NCBI RefSeq assembly: GCF_964019385.1
Contig: NC_088654.1
Span: forward strand, 19,819,998 to 19,883,997
DNA from: Sycon ciliatum
Taxonomy: Eukaryota > Porifera > Calcarea > Leucosolenida > Sycettidae
DNA: 64,000 bases
Direction: 5' to 3'
This document shows, piece by piece, positions 10,501 through 22,832 of the stretch. A model generated the notes under the pieces. The model saw only the letters and a list, made by a program, of their open reading frames with translations. It was not told where the DNA came from and ran no database searches. The first letter of the stretch is position 1. Each line of letters starts with the position of its first letter. The translations under genes and the position numbers were made by a program.

Positions 10501-11468
10501 CGTCAGGCGAAATTACTGGTCAGTCGGCGACACGCATTTTTCACAAAAAATTGCGTTTCACCTGCTGGGAGAGTGCGCGTGTACTCGAGTCTCATCCTGA
10601 GCACGTTTTTTTCTTTCTTTTTTCAGCTCCAGTATAGCTGTATTTTTCATTGCAAACCCGTCCTCGATTGTTGTGTTCGTTGTTCAAACGAAGTGGACAT
10701 TCAATCATGAAGGCAGAGGACATAGGAGCCTGATTGGAGTTTCTCGTGGCATAGGGCGGCCACACAGAGACACTTTGGGATTTTCTGAATATAAAATACC
10801 GTACGCACGATGCTGAGATCAATTTGTGCGATATCAAATTGTTTGTGATCTACCACATCGAGCAGAACGGGATCCAAACAAAAGCTTACCGACGGTTAGG
10901 CTGCCGACCTGACTAGACCAATGATCCCTGGCTTCACCAGACGCCAGAAGTCGGACACCATGTCCTTTGCCGCGACGTCCATCTCCAAAAAGAACTCCAT
11001 CGTCGTCGTGAAAAGGCTTGAAATACTCAATATTCAACCGAGATTCGCGGTCTCACCCTTTCTCAGATCGAATCTTTTTTTGTTGTAGTAGTTGCAGGGC
11101 AGATCACCGCCACTACTTCAACAGAAGATGGCTCCAAAGCATGTCTGGAACAAGCCATATCGAGGTTCCAAGCCACTCCTCTCAGCACTTTTTTTAAAGA
11201 AATTCGAAATTTCAATGGTGGAAGATATACTATGAAGGGAATTTCAAAAAGTATGTTTTGCGGAGCGATCGCTCAGCCTACGTCATTCAAACTTTGCAGG
11301 ATGGTTCAGACGTACATGCTAGGCATGGAACCACAGAAGATGATATCATAGCTGACACACAGAGTCACACACACAGCAGATTCGTGTGCACAGATACTAA
11401 ATTAGTGGACGTCGTCATCTTCTTCCCGCTGATCTCAAATGTACTATGACGTGCTATTTCGCCTGACG
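10501..11468 (+). mobile_element. Non-autonomous TIR element, family CGTCAGGCGAAAT (copy A)
   Basis: The element begins CGTCAGGCGAAAT (10,501) and ends ATTTCGCCTGACG (11,468), a 13-bp inverted repeat. AAAA lies on both outer sides. The 968-bp body recurs at 48,322-49,440 (same strand) and at 45,685-48,158 (opposite strand, with insertions), which defines a family. No transposase frame is evident. The superfamily is unassigned. It lies in the intron between the 12,331 and 9,773 exons. Confidence 0.78.
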
Positions 11469-11576
11469 AAAAACATCATCTCGCAACATGACAATTTGTT
11501 AGATGTTTGAAATTGTGTGTTTCCAGAATTGATTTTCCAGCTAAAACAGAAAACACCATTTCAAAGCTCTAACAAT

Positions 11577-11860
11577 GTCTGCAGTATTCAAAATTGTCAT
11601 GTTGCGTGGTGATGTCTGCAGTATTCAAAATTGTCATGTTGCGTGGTGACGTCTGCAGTATTCAAAATTGTCATGTTGCGTGGTGATGTCTGCAGTATTC
11701 AAAATTGTCATGTTGCGTGGTGACGTCTGCAGTATTCAAAATTGTCATGTTGCTTGGTGATGTCTGCAGTATTCAAAATTGTCATGTTGCGTGGTGATGT
11801 CTGCAGTATTCAAAATTGTCATGTTGCGTGGTGATGTCTGCAGTATTCAAAATTGTCATA
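11577..11860. repeat. 37-bp minisatellite, ~7.6 copies
   Basis: The unit starts gcagtattcaaaattgtcat and continues gttgcgtggtgatgtct. Copies start at 11,581, 11,618, 11,655, 11,692, 11,729, 11,766, 11,803 and 11,840, with nearly no divergence (a/g and g/t changes). The near identity suggests recent expansion. The remaining 11,861-12,330 shows nothing recognised. Confidence 0.95.
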
Positions 11861-12330
11861 GCTATTAGTTAGTGAGAACTTGCTCTTTGACCTAACATTT
11901 TCTTCTATGAAAAGCGAGTAAGATTTTGAGAAGTGTTTATCATTTGAACACGCCCTTGTCTTGTGAATTATCGTCAATTCGTGATGTACGCTCAGGACGT
12001 ATAATCACACAAGAGCACAGGCTCAGCAGTGAATGGGTTAAAACATTGCTTTACATTTCTCAGATGTAATTTACTTTTGAAAAATTGTATTGGCCAGCTT
12101 TGTTGCTAATTTAAGTTTCGATCTTGGTCATCAAATTCATCTCTGTTTTCTTTCCAAGTCAAAATTGCCCGAGTATTGGTCTTGAAGTACAGGGTGCCTT
12201 TATGCTCAATTTTGACCGTACAAAGAAACACCTCATGTCTTTTGTACCCTACAACAGTCAGTGTGTCGATATCGAAGATTTGTTGCAGTGGCAGAGGTGA
12301 AGGCAGGTATAGGCGGACATAGTCACTCAC

Positions 12331-12687
12331 CATGGACATCAATAGCTACTGTGGCTGTAGCCGTTGAGTCACTGTGGCCATGGAATACAATGTCCCTATT
12401 GCGTGTTGTGATTCCATTGTGTGCCTCGCATGTGTAAGCAAGATTATCCGACGCAGACGCGTCTGTGATGGTCAGCGATGTGACCGCTTTGTACAATCCC
12501 AGAATCTCATCTAGCTTCACTTCTTCTACGATAGAAGCGTTGGTTTTATAATTGTCAGGGACAATGGTTCTGTTGGGAAATCTCCAAATGATGCCACGTG
12601 GCGCAGGGAAGCCGAGAACAGTACAGTTCACCGTGATGTTATTGCCCTCAGCGACTGAGTTGTTACTGAATGACATGTGCGGAGCAG
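12331..12687 (-). CDS. Exon: immunoglobulin domain
   Basis: This is a 357-bp exon (119 codons, phase 1-1). The acceptor gtttgtgcag precedes 12,687 and the donor G|GTGAGT follows 12,331. The core is [18 protein letters not shown] (Cys, Trp) and [11 protein letters not shown] (second Cys). It shares exact length and the F-G insertion ([13 protein letters not shown]) with the 8,408-8,764 exon. The open frame continues upstream through a CA repeat, but that part is simple sequence and intronic. Confidence 0.87.
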
Positions 12688-12758
12688 CTGCACAAACATG
12701 CATGTACATGCACACCCACACATACAAGCACATATGGGCATGCGCCCGTGCGCGCGCC

Positions 12759-12790
<32 letters not shown>

Positions 12791-13928
12791 AGCACATACA
12801 CGAGCACACATACACACGGATGCACCCACACGAGCAGACACCCATATCCACACACACACACATGCAGACACACATACATACACAGACAAGCCCACCCACA
12901 CACACAGAGGGAAAGAGAAAAAATAAGAAAAAATGGAGAGAACACCCGTATAGAAATGTGTTCTATAAACCAATAAATATAATTTACAAACACGCAAATG
13001 CACGCATGCACCACCGCACCCCCCCCCCCCCCCCTCTCCACACACACATGTACCATGTACCATGTATACGCCCGTCGCAAAAGTAGCACGCAAATCTGCA
13101 AATGCACGAGATTGCACCCACAGATTTTCTCTTTGTAGCAACGATAGCGGATCTGATTATGAATGAAACAGATCAAGACAAGCACCAGATAACTGTCTAA
13201 TCCACACAACTGGCGAAGCCAGGTGAATCGACCACCCAATGTACACCTGGTCTACGCCACATGGAGTACATCGGAATAGGATGGCCAAGACAGTTACACA
13301 TACACGCACGCGCGCGCTCGCACACACACACACACACACATTGGACCTTGGACGCGCTGCCATATTCTGGCTATGCGGACCCCATGGGGGGTGGAGCAGG
13401 TTTGAAAAAGTAGGGGCGATGACGGGATAGGTCCTGTGGTCTACTGAAACGCCGACCGCAATTGCAAACGATGCAGAAGGAGCAACGGTCTGTGTCGGTT
13501 GCTCTGGCCGAGCCACAGCTGCACTTGTGACGCTATATGCCTTGGCGCGATAGCACGCAGCGGTTGCAGCGGGCGCAGTGGAAGCTGCAGCGTTCGCAGG
13601 ACACATTGTTCGTCACCGGTGACTCAAGTGTGTCAGAAGATGCCTCTGCTGGTGATGTTGCTGGCGAGCACTTGTCTCAGGCAAATCCACCCTTGCTCCT
13701 GAACCATCTGTCGCACTGGTCGCGGTGACAACTTCCTGGCTGTTGGCTTACGGGTAGGGCACGCGTAGCTGTACACTTGTGTCGCTTCCTGTCACTTACA
13801 CGACTGAAGGAGCGGTGAAAGGTTTGGAACGCAACCGGTGATGGTCGAGGTCTGTTCCGCTTGTCTGGCACACAACGGTAAGCCTTGCGCCATTTGCAGC
13901 GAGAAGAGGTGGCCACTTCATACCAGAC

Positions 13929-13963
<35 letters not shown>

Positions 13964-14165
13964 AACACACACACACACCTGACCAACAGTACCTGCGCAT
14001 GTACACCTACCTACCCACCCACACACCCACGTACAACCATGACCCCCCCCCCCCACACACACACGCATGCACCCACCCACCCACAACAACATCCCCTGGC
14101 TTATCAACTGGCTTATTGCCTTCGATAGGAGTGAATAAAGGAGACATAAAGGAGACATAATACAC

Positions 14166-14200
<35 letters not shown>

Positions 14201-14270
14201 CACACAAACACATACACACATACACACACAAACTCACATCTGACCAGGAACATAATATGTCCATACTCAC
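12688..14270. other. Intron with CA microsatellites and C-runs
   Basis: CA-rich tracts lie at about 12,700-12,905, 13,318-13,341, 13,926-13,977 and 14,160-14,232. C-runs lie at about 13,018-13,034 and 14,043-14,054. Cys/Val- and Thr/His-rich frames across them are repeat artefacts. Bases 13,342-13,925 have several overlapping frames but no recognised domain. Confidence 0.7.
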
Positions 14271-14573
14271 CAAAAATTTCTAAAGTAAAATTGGAATTGT
14301 ATTCTTCAGCCGTGGTAGATGCGTTGTTTGAAACTCTGCATTGATACTTACCAGCACTGACAGGGTCTACATCAATGCTGTATTGATACTTGGCCATCGT
14401 AACATTATTGGTCACTTTTCGCTGGAGCAATGGGCCATACAATTTCTCAACTGTATGATGGTAAGAGGGCACTGGATGTGCGCCGCACTCACAAGAAATT
14501 TGAATTGATTGGTTGTGCAAGGGAATGTAGACCAGTTGTCTGCTGCTGGCAAATGAGCAGTTCTCCGGAGGAT
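14271..14573 (-). CDS. Exon: divergent immunoglobulin domain
   Basis: This is a 303-bp exon (101 codons, phase 1-1). The acceptor cttcttgtatag precedes 14,573; it was chosen because only this AG gives the phase shared by all other exons. The donor G|GTGAGT follows 14,271. Both Ig cysteines are present (IQISCECGAHPVPS, AGKYQCRVSNN), but the C-strand tryptophan is absent (the segment reads PSYHHTVEKLY). There is an extra N-terminal cysteine (ENCSFASS). It is still Ig-like by length, the Gly-x-Tyr-x-Cys motif and the final strand. Confidence 0.78.
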
Positions 14574-14689
14574 CTATACAAGAAGTACACGGAAAATTAC
14601 TGGCTGTTTGAGTCTGGTAATTGAATGATTGCTTTAGAACAACGTATCACGTGTACTGCGTTCATGTACACATCTGTTCTATGTGTGCC

Positions 14690-16100
14690 CCACACAACAC
14701 TCCACGGAAGATGCCTTGACCTTGGCCATGGACCGCTATCTGTCGTCAGCAGACCACCAGCTACATACTGGCGCAGTACTAGTGGACATGAGCAAGACAT
14801 TCGATAAAGTACGGCACCAGCTCATTATCCAAGATTTGTTTGCTTTGGGTGTATCTTTGACTGCATTGCGTTGGTTTGCGAGCTACTTCACGGACCGTCG
14901 ACAGAGAGTAGTTGTGGCGAGTGCGCAGTGCTCGGGCCTAACTGCATGCGAGTGTGGAGTCCTTCAGGGTAGTGTACTGGGTCCTTTGCTATTTTCGCTA
15001 TATACCATGGACGTCCATAGCGTCACCAGCCCAGCACACTCCCAGCTGTTTGCGGATGACATCCTACTCGACACCGCAAGCAGATCCGTAGCAACCCTTA
15101 ATCAAGTCTTATCAGTTGCTGTGTCAAACTTGGCTGACTAATTACACGGAAAAGGCCTGGTTTTAAACCCTGACAAGACACAGGTGTTAGCCATTGAGGC
15201 ATCACGCCGTAGTACCCTGGAACTCAACGTTAACTGCAATGGGACGCCTCTCACCCAGACCACCACTGCTCGCTTTCTGGGCCTACAGATCGATTCCTCT
15301 CTTTGGTGGGACTCGCAGGTCTCCAGCATAGTACGTAAAAATTCCCAGAAGCTAACCACCCTGAGAACTATCCGCTCGTCGCTATCTGAACGCCAGTCAC
15401 TTCTGTTCTATTCTGCCCTTATACTTCCTGACATACTTTATGGATCAAACCTGTTCTTCTCAGCACTTACGGCTCAGCAGCGGCACCAGCTCACTGTCCT
15501 CGACAAGCGATGTGTTCGCTGCGTAGCCAATCTGCCCTTCCAGTCCCATACCACTCCTATATACAATCGCCTTTCCCTGACCCCTGTAATTGAACGTGCC
15601 AAATGCAAACTCCGTTTCCTTATGCACCGTGTCCACACCAGCAGCATCAGCCCTCTTCTGAAAGATAGAGTAGCCCTCCAACCTCCCAGTAACACCCGTG
15701 GCAATGACAACTGCAAGTACGTTGTTCCGCTAACTTGGCGAACATCTGGCGACAGCCGACCATTGGTTTCCGCCGTGAAGCTTTGGAACACCCTGCCACA
15801 GGAACTCACGTCCACTCGTCGTCCAACCCCGTTTAAAAGATTCCTGAAAGTGTTCTTCTACGGTTAATATGGCCGAATAGTACCTCCCTCTGGCATAGGT
15901 CCTCATCTTCCTATTTCTCTCTGATTGTTAATTCGTTCAAACTTGACTTGTAATTACCGGTACAAATACTTCCTATTGACTGTTTTCTCATTTTCTCAAG
16001 TGCAGCTTTATCGAGCCACACTTTTTATTCTATCGCCATCATAATAATTATTGGGCATCAATGCCCGGTTGGTTTGCGATGTAAAATAAAACTTCAAACA
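14690..16100 (+). pseudogene. 5'-truncated LINE (CR1/Jockey-group), reverse transcriptase
   Basis: This is the 3' portion of a non-LTR retrotransposon in sense orientation. It starts abruptly within the RT at HSTEDALTLAMDRYL. It has DMSKTFDKVRHQ, VLQGSVLGPLLFSLY and the catalytic FADDILLD, then the thumb and tail LWNTLPQEL to a stop at 15,867. An in-frame TAA at 15,139-15,141 interrupts it. The 3' UTR ends in aataaaacttcaaacaaac, a CAAA-type tail. It is closely related to the LINE at 18,204-22,610 (same HSTEDALTLA block). Truncation at the 5' end is typical of incomplete target-primed reverse transcription. Confidence 0.88.
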
Positions 16101-16424
16101 AACAAATAAACACATGCGCATGTGACGTCATGTGTGGATTGGGTTTTGGCTCTTTGCTGGTGTTTCAGGCTTTCGCTACTACCCTGGCAACTGGTGTCTT
16201 TTGCCATTGCTCTGCTCTGTTCTTACTACTCCCCGCTATTACTCTAAGTGCCATTCACATGGCTGTAGCATTGTTGGTTATAGCTAAGACTGGTCACGTA
16301 ACACCAAACTTGTCACCGTAGCAGTAGAACAATTCCAGTTTGGTAGCACAGGCACTCAGTGCCCGCCCTGTTAATCACGACCACAGGATGTACTTGGAAC
16401 TACTGTAAAGTCCACTGAAAAGGC
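16101..16424. other. Intron, nothing recognised
   Basis: It lies between the LINE tail and the 18-bp satellite. A 63-codon hydrophobic plus-strand frame (16,130-16,321) has no known match. Confidence 0.4.
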
Positions 16425-16862
16425 CCACTTCGCAGCAAACGCCCACTTCGCAGCAAACGCCCACTTCGCAGCAAACGCCCACTTCGCAGCAAACGCCCAC
16501 TTCGCAGCAAACGCCCACTTCGCAGCAAACGCCCACTTTGCAGCAAACGCCCACTTTGCAGCAAACGCCCACTTCGCAGCAAACGCCCACTTCGCAGCAA
16601 ACGCCCACTTCGCAGCAAACGCCCACTTTGCAGCAAACGCCCACTTCGCAGCAAACGCCCACTTCGCAGCAAACGCCCACTTTGCAACAAACGCCCACTT
16701 CGCAGCAAACGCCCACTTCGCAGCAAACGCCCACTTCGCAGCAAACGCCCACTTCGCAGCAAACGCCCACTTCGCAGCAAACGCCCACTTCGCAGCAAAC
16801 GCCCACTTCGCAGCAAACGCCCACTTCGCAGCAAACGCCCACTTCGCAGCAAACGCCCACCT
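16425..16862. repeat. 18-bp tandem repeat, ~24 copies
   Basis: The unit cgcccacttcgcagcaaa repeats with only occasional c-to-t or g-to-a changes. Because 18 is divisible by three and the unit lacks stops in several frames, it yields long open frames (six-residue repeats WAFAAK, GVCCEV, SGRLLR and QQTPTS). With no start context or conservation, these are not taken as genes. Confidence 0.95.
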
Positions 16863-17576
16863 CAGCGGGTCCATGCTATTTTCGTCTTTGTCAGGGTAAT
16901 ACAGTTGTACCAAACTGTCATAAAGGTTGAATGGGTGCGAAAACGACTGTAATGCCTACAAACTGCTTATGTACTACCAGGAGGCTCTGCTAAAGTGATT
17001 GTCATTATCTTGCATCAAAGAATAACGTCTGCCGAGATTTTCTTCCATTCGATAAAGGAGTCGTCTTCGGATCTGTTCGTTCTCCCCATGTTGTAATGCC
17101 GTAGAATTTATCTGGTTTTCAAATCATGAAATATCTGCAGTGCCACGATAAACGCAACGGGGATTCACTGAAATTGTAGGATTGTTCTGACGAAGCATCA
17201 CTCAACGACTTGACTTGTTGCAGTATTGCAGGAGCAAGAAGAACAAGGAGGATGTCACAGAATCTACAGCAACGAAGTTGCTGCTAACTTGTTGAAAAGT
17301 GCTCGAGAAAAACCCTTGCCTTTGCGCGATGTGGAAATGATGGCTTAAAACACCGCCAGAAGTGCATTTGGTTCCTGCAATGGTATGTTCTTTGCTACCT
17401 TGTTATTCGGAAGAAACTACGGTTTGGATTTGCGAAATAAAATAACCAACATCATAATCCTCACTACGAGCTAGCTCGTAGCTAGTGCCCAAAGAGATTT
17501 TGAAACCAGGAAAGTGGACATAGTTTACCGTAGCAGAGCGCTCTTCCTGCTAAGGTGTGAGATGCGCTTTCGTATG
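16863..17576. other. Intron, nothing recognised
   Basis: Low-complexity-free sequence without recognisable exons or repeats. Confidence 0.4.
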
Positions 17577-18185
<609 letters not shown>

Positions 18186-18203
18186 TTTTGTTTTTTTTTC
18201 AGG

Positions 18204-19292
18204 ATGGCGGGCGGGAGCACTTTTGGAGCTCCGCCTCGCATCACTTTTTCCTTTCAACTTGATCCTCTTTGGGAGATCGATCATGTATTCTTCATTAAGG
18301 AACTAGCTAGAAATGGAGTCAAGCCCGACGAACTTCAGCAAGTGGACCCGCATGGCAGACCAGGCTGGTGCACTGTCACCCTCAAGCATGCTGCCGCCAG
18401 GGATCACCTTGTGTCCACGTCTTTCAAAATTGCTGGTAATGCAGTAGATATTGTCATTGGAGACACCGAGCTCATTAGCTTGCATGTGTTTGGCTGTCCG
18501 TATCACCTGCATGACGGTGCATTGTCTTCGGCCATAAGCCAGTGTGCAACGATTCACGGGTCTCCTGCTAGGAAAAAAATCCTGCACGAAGGGTTCTCAG
18601 GTGAAACCGGTACTCGCTTCTTGAAGGTGACATTGCGAAAGCCAGTTCCGTCTCTTGTTCGCGTGGGTCAGACCCCCCTACGCATCTGGTACAAAGGGCA
18701 ACCCCAGACATGCTTCCGTTGCGCAGCACCAGGCCATAAAGCCAGTGAATGCCCGCGCCGAAAACCTCCAGCTTGTCTGTCAACAAGTACGGGATGCACC
18801 GAAGTGAACAGGTCAGCAGCAGACCCTCAAAATACGCATAATCAAGAGGTTGCAGCTGCAGGATCAGTGCATGTGCAGCATGATGAACACTCCCGGGAAA
18901 ACGCACCTACGAGTATGAGCTACGCGCAAGCTGCTACCAAATCAAGAGAAAGTAGCAGCACAGATTCCTGTGGAAAGCACTCGAGCGACAACATGGCACC
19001 AACTGAAGAGAACACTGACTCTTCTCCACCAGACATTCAACACACCATCACAGTATCAACAACACCCATGCAGCATTTCCGAGGGAAATCAGGTCACTCT
19101 CCAGATGAGGACTCGCAGGAGTACAAAGTTGCCTTTGGCCATCACGCATTCAAGCCATCTGCATTGCCCCTGGGAAATAGTTTCGAGCAGCAGGACCCAC
19201 AGGTGGAATGGGCGAATGAGGCCAGCAGGCGAGAATTGGCCAAGCATGCAGCCAAAGTTGCAGCACAGCGCTCCAGGAAATCCAGCGCATGA
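18204..19292 (+). CDS. LINE ORF1 protein (CCHC zinc knuckle)
   Basis: A 362-residue ORF1 of a CR1/Jockey-group LINE. The start ATGGCGGGCG at 18,204 follows a poly-T stretch and is chosen over the earlier in-frame ATG at 17,937, which belongs to a different LINE tail. The N-terminal half is probably an RNA-binding fold (inferred). Residues about 170-190 hold a CCHC knuckle, CFRCAAPGHKASEC, expected to bind element RNA. The C-terminal half is Ser/Thr/Gln-rich. The frame is intact. Its TGA overlaps the ATG of ORF2 as ATGA (19,289-19,292). Role: the nucleic-acid chaperone of the retrotransposition complex. Confidence 0.85.
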   Translation: MAGGSTFGAPPRITFSFQLDPLWEIDHVFFIKELARNGVKPDELQQVDPHGRPGWCTVTLKHAAARDHLVSTSFKIAGNAVDIVIGDTELISLHVFGCPYHLHDGALSSAISQCATIHGSPARKKILHEGFSGETGTRFLKVTLRKPVPSLVRVGQTPLRIWYKGQPQTCFRCAAPGHKASECPRRKPPACLSTSTGCTEVNRSAADPQNTHNQEVAAAGSVHVQHDEHSRENAPTSMSYAQAATKSRESSSTDSCGKHSSDNMAPTEENTDSSPPDIQHTITVSTTPMQHFRGKSGHSPDEDSQEYKVAFGHHAFKPSALPLGNSFEQQDPQVEWANEASRRELAKHAAKVAAQRSRKSSA

Positions 19293-22200
19293 ACAGTTGT
19301 GTGGCACAAAATTCATTGCATATTCCAATGTCCTTTTACATGTGCAACTATGTATGTTCTCTGCCCTGGTCTGTCTTTCGTAACAGTGCCCACAAGTATT
19401 TTCTTAAAGGTTCGTTTTACTTTCTTCTCCTTTTTATGATGTCAGTGTTAAATCCGCATGCACAGCCTTTCACTCCCTCTCACATAAATTCTGCTCCTTT
19501 CAGTACTGGCCATCAAATCCCTACTTACCCGCAGAACCCCGTGCAACACACCCGAGTCTCTGGATGCATCACTGCAGCGTTCATTAACATTTGTAGCTTA
19601 CGACGTAAAACGCGCGAAATCCGCAGCTTCCTGGAGACGCGGAACATTGCTGTCCTTGGTATCGCTGAAACCTGGCTCAATGAGACAATTAGCGACGGAG
19701 AGCTACATATACCTGGCTATTCCCTTCTAAGGCACGATCGATCAACCGGCATGGGTGGCGGTGTTGCGTTTTACCCCAAGGAGAGCCTCATAGTCAGTCG
19801 CCACAGAGAAGCCGAACATACCGACATAGAAAACATATGTATAGCCCTACGCACCACACGCAAAGATCGGGTGCTCTTAAACTGCATGTATCGCCCACCT
19901 TCTGCAACGGCGGACTTCTGGAGAGCCTTCGAGGACACTATAGAGAGCATGACCTGTCAAGTGGAGGATAGATTCATTGTCATGGACGACTTCAACGTCG
20001 ACATGCTGGGTCACTCAACCACCCTACGGTCATTCCAGCAAGTATTGGACAGTTATAATCTTACCAACATGATAACTGCTCCAACTAGAGTCACGTCCCA
20101 CTCCGCCACGGCGTTGGATTTAGTTATTTCTCCTCCCGACAAGGTAGTGTCCTGTGAAGTCATTGCGATTGACGTCAGCGATCATGCTGCTGTCTCAAGT
20201 CATCTCAAGCCAGCAGTTCTCTCTTCGGCCCCAAATCCAAAAATGTCAAGGCACCTTCGAAGAATAGATTGGACGCAGTTCAGTTCCGATCTTCAGGCCT
20301 TCGGCATTAACAGTTTTACACGAGTGATTGCGACTCGATGGTGGAAGAATGGTACACGAAGCTGAAGGCAGTCCTCGACCTCCATGCCCCGGAGACGCTT
20401 TCCAAACGGCGGCGACTTCCTTGCCCTTGGCTGACTCCAGAACTCCAGCAGGCAGTTCGAGCACGAAACAGGTTCCATCAAAGTCTGAAGCGTAATCCGG
20501 CGGATGCTGAGCTTCGCAAGAAACATCAAGATCAACGCTCCATTTGTCGTCGCTTGGACCGGAAACTAAGAAATCAGTACTTTCGCGATCAATGTGGATT
20601 ACACGCGGCTGATACCCGAGGCTTGTGGCGCACACTGAATACGGTAACCGGTCGCCGTGTTATTCATCATGCTCCTGGCATCCCTGTTCAGGATCTGCAA
20701 GATTCGTTTTCGAGCGTTCTCTATGATCCCCAGCGACCTTCAAACTTGAATTCACATGCCACCACACAGGTACAGGAGTCCCACTTTGCCCGCTTCACGC
20801 CTCTAACCGTCCACTTTGTTGAGCGGATGCTTTCTCGGGTCGACCAGCACAAGGCAACTGGACATGACGACATACCAAACCTGGTCCTGAAGAAGTGCTC
20901 TTCCATGCTTGCACCGTCATTGACCCGCATCTTTAATGTTTCCTTTCAGACTGCTAAAGTCCCAGCAATGTTTAAGCAGGCCAATGTCATGCCACTTTTC
21001 AAAGGCGGTGATCCTGAACTACCGACCAACTATCGACCAATAAGTCTCCTTCCTACTGTATCACGCCTCCTAGAACGTGCAATCCACCGTGAAGTTGTTC
21101 GATACTTCGAGTCCGAGAATCTTCTTCCGGAAACTCAGTTTGCCTACCGTCGCCATCATTCCACGGAGGACGCGCTGACACTGGCCGTACATCGATGGAG
21201 CACAGCTAGGGCCCGGAAACAGTCCACTGGTCCATTGTGTTTGCCGATATGTCTAAAGCGTTTGATAAGGTTCGCCACCAAACGCTGTTGGATGATCTTC
21301 ACGGAAAGGGTGTACGTGGCACTGCTCTGGCCTGGTTTGCCAGCTATTTGTCGGGTCGGAAACAACGCGTTAAAGTTGGTTCTTCATCGTCATGCTACTC
21401 GGAGTGTTTCAGTGGTGTACCGCAAGGTAGCGTTCTCGGCCCGTTTCTTTTTTCTGTTTACATCAGTTCCATCGACTCTCATCTACCGCCTGGTATTTGT
21501 CACCAGGAATTCGCCGATGATATCACTTTAGATACATCATCATCCAGCCGTGCAGACATCAGCTCTAAGCTTAGTGTCGCATGTACGCGTCTCGCCGTCT
21601 GGCTCAATGGACGCGGTTTGAGCCTCAACGCCACCAAGACCTGTGTGCTGCACATTGCTCCCCGGAGCACCCTTGATCCCTTGCCGCCTGTGATATGCGA
21701 TGGCGCTGTACTCCCTGTTGTGTCGCAGACCAAGTACCTAGGCTTGATTGTAGACGATCGCCTGACTTGGAATAGCCACGTTACGCATATCTGTAAAACG
21801 TCTCGACAGGTTATAGGAGCACTGTGGAGAAATCGGAAGTGTCTCTCTCTGCAGTCGAAGCGAATGGCGTACACGTCCATGGTAGAGTCCAGGATCCGCT
21901 ATGGATGCTCAGCTTTCTTTAGCTCTCTCTCTCCAAGGCTAATGAAGAGAGACTTCAACGCCTATGCAACCTAGCCCTGCGAGCCGTATACAACCTTACC
22001 TCCCGTACCCGTATGACTCCCGTGTATGCGGAACACAACCTGCTTCGTGTACACCAGCTCTTGCGTGAAACAGTGTGCTCGCTGGTCTACCGGTGCCTAC
22101 ATTCCACCATGGAGCAGCCGCTGATCAGCGCATTATTCGGAGATTTCGTCACTCCGACTAGGGCTGGCCAAACGCGCGGCTCCCAACAACTTCTGCTGCA

Positions 22201-22333
22201 GCTTCCATCCAGAACTCATCCCGTGTCTCTTTCTGCTGCACGCGTTTGGAACAGTCTTCCACCTGATGCGAGAAACATCATGTCCCCCCCCTCTAGTTCA
22301 AGGGTGTGTTGCACGCGTATTGTCTTACTGTAG
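19289..22333 (+). pseudogene. LINE ORF2: APE endonuclease and reverse transcriptase, frameshifted
   Basis: ORF2 begins at the ATG overlapping the ORF1 stop. The endonuclease is at about 19,545-20,210, with AETWLNE, GGGVAFYP, MYRPPS, VMDDFNVDM and SDHAAVSSHL. The reverse transcriptase follows with [57 protein letters not shown] and the KYLGLIVDD block. Three frame changes (near 20,330, 21,235 and 21,950) break an otherwise complete protein, so the copy is recently inactivated. The ORF ends at 22,333. A 3' UTR of about 250 bp runs to a CCAA tail at 22,597-22,616. The element lies in the intron between the 22,833 and 14,573 exons. Confidence 0.88.
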
Positions 22334-22832
22334 CATGACAGCAACCCCCCTCCCCTATCTTGAGAATAGTACTAGTAGTATGTAGTAATCCTGATGCTTT
22401 GATTCATGCTTAGGCTAGCTGTGCTCAGTCTCTCAGTCTCTCAGTCAGTCTCTAGCTGTATGCTCAGGATGCATTCTTGATCTTCTCTTCTTCTTCTTTT
22501 TTTTTTCCTTTCTCTTTTCTTTAAAATGTTTTACTGCCAGGAGTCGTCTTCATATAAGGAGGCAGATATGCCTGTTTGTTGTACGACTTTAAATAAATCC
22601 AACCAACCAACCAACCAACTTCCGTTGGCCCAACGATTCAACTCGCCACAGGAAATACTGCAACTCCTGATGCTATCATTGCACGGAGCAATGGGCATCC
22701 AAAGGTCCCAAGGTGTGCTGGCGGGGGGAGGAGGTAAGCGTGAGTGAGTGTAATGTGTTGATATAGAGCACACAACATCATAATCATCATCATCTCGTGC
22801 CACACTGCACTAAAAAACAAAAACAAACTTAC
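22334..22832. other. LINE 3' UTR, CCAA tail and intron remainder
   Basis: 22,334-22,596 is the LINE 3' UTR, including ctctcagtctctcagtc repeats at 22,430-22,455. A short (CCAA)n tail follows, then about 215 bp of unrecognised intron up to the donor GTAAGT (ACTTAC at 22,827-22,832). Confidence 0.6.

Noticed and set aside
11577..11860. Possible CRISPR array (regular repeats); likewise 44,447-44,679 and 50,938-51,165
   Set aside because: The units are contiguous tandem repeats with no unique spacers, and the sequence is eukaryotic.
12628..13239. Long Cys/Val-rich and Thr/His-rich frames over CA/GT tracts (also 13,796-14,227; 17,514-18,045; 24,044-24,250)
   Set aside because: They are translations of dinucleotide repeats; the only real coding part is the spliced Ig exon at 12,331-12,687.
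16371..16913. Alanine-rich WAFAAK-repeat frame of 180 codons (minus strand)
   Set aside because: It is generated by the 18-bp satellite. Other frames on both strands are equally open, and no conserved start or flanking exon structure exists.
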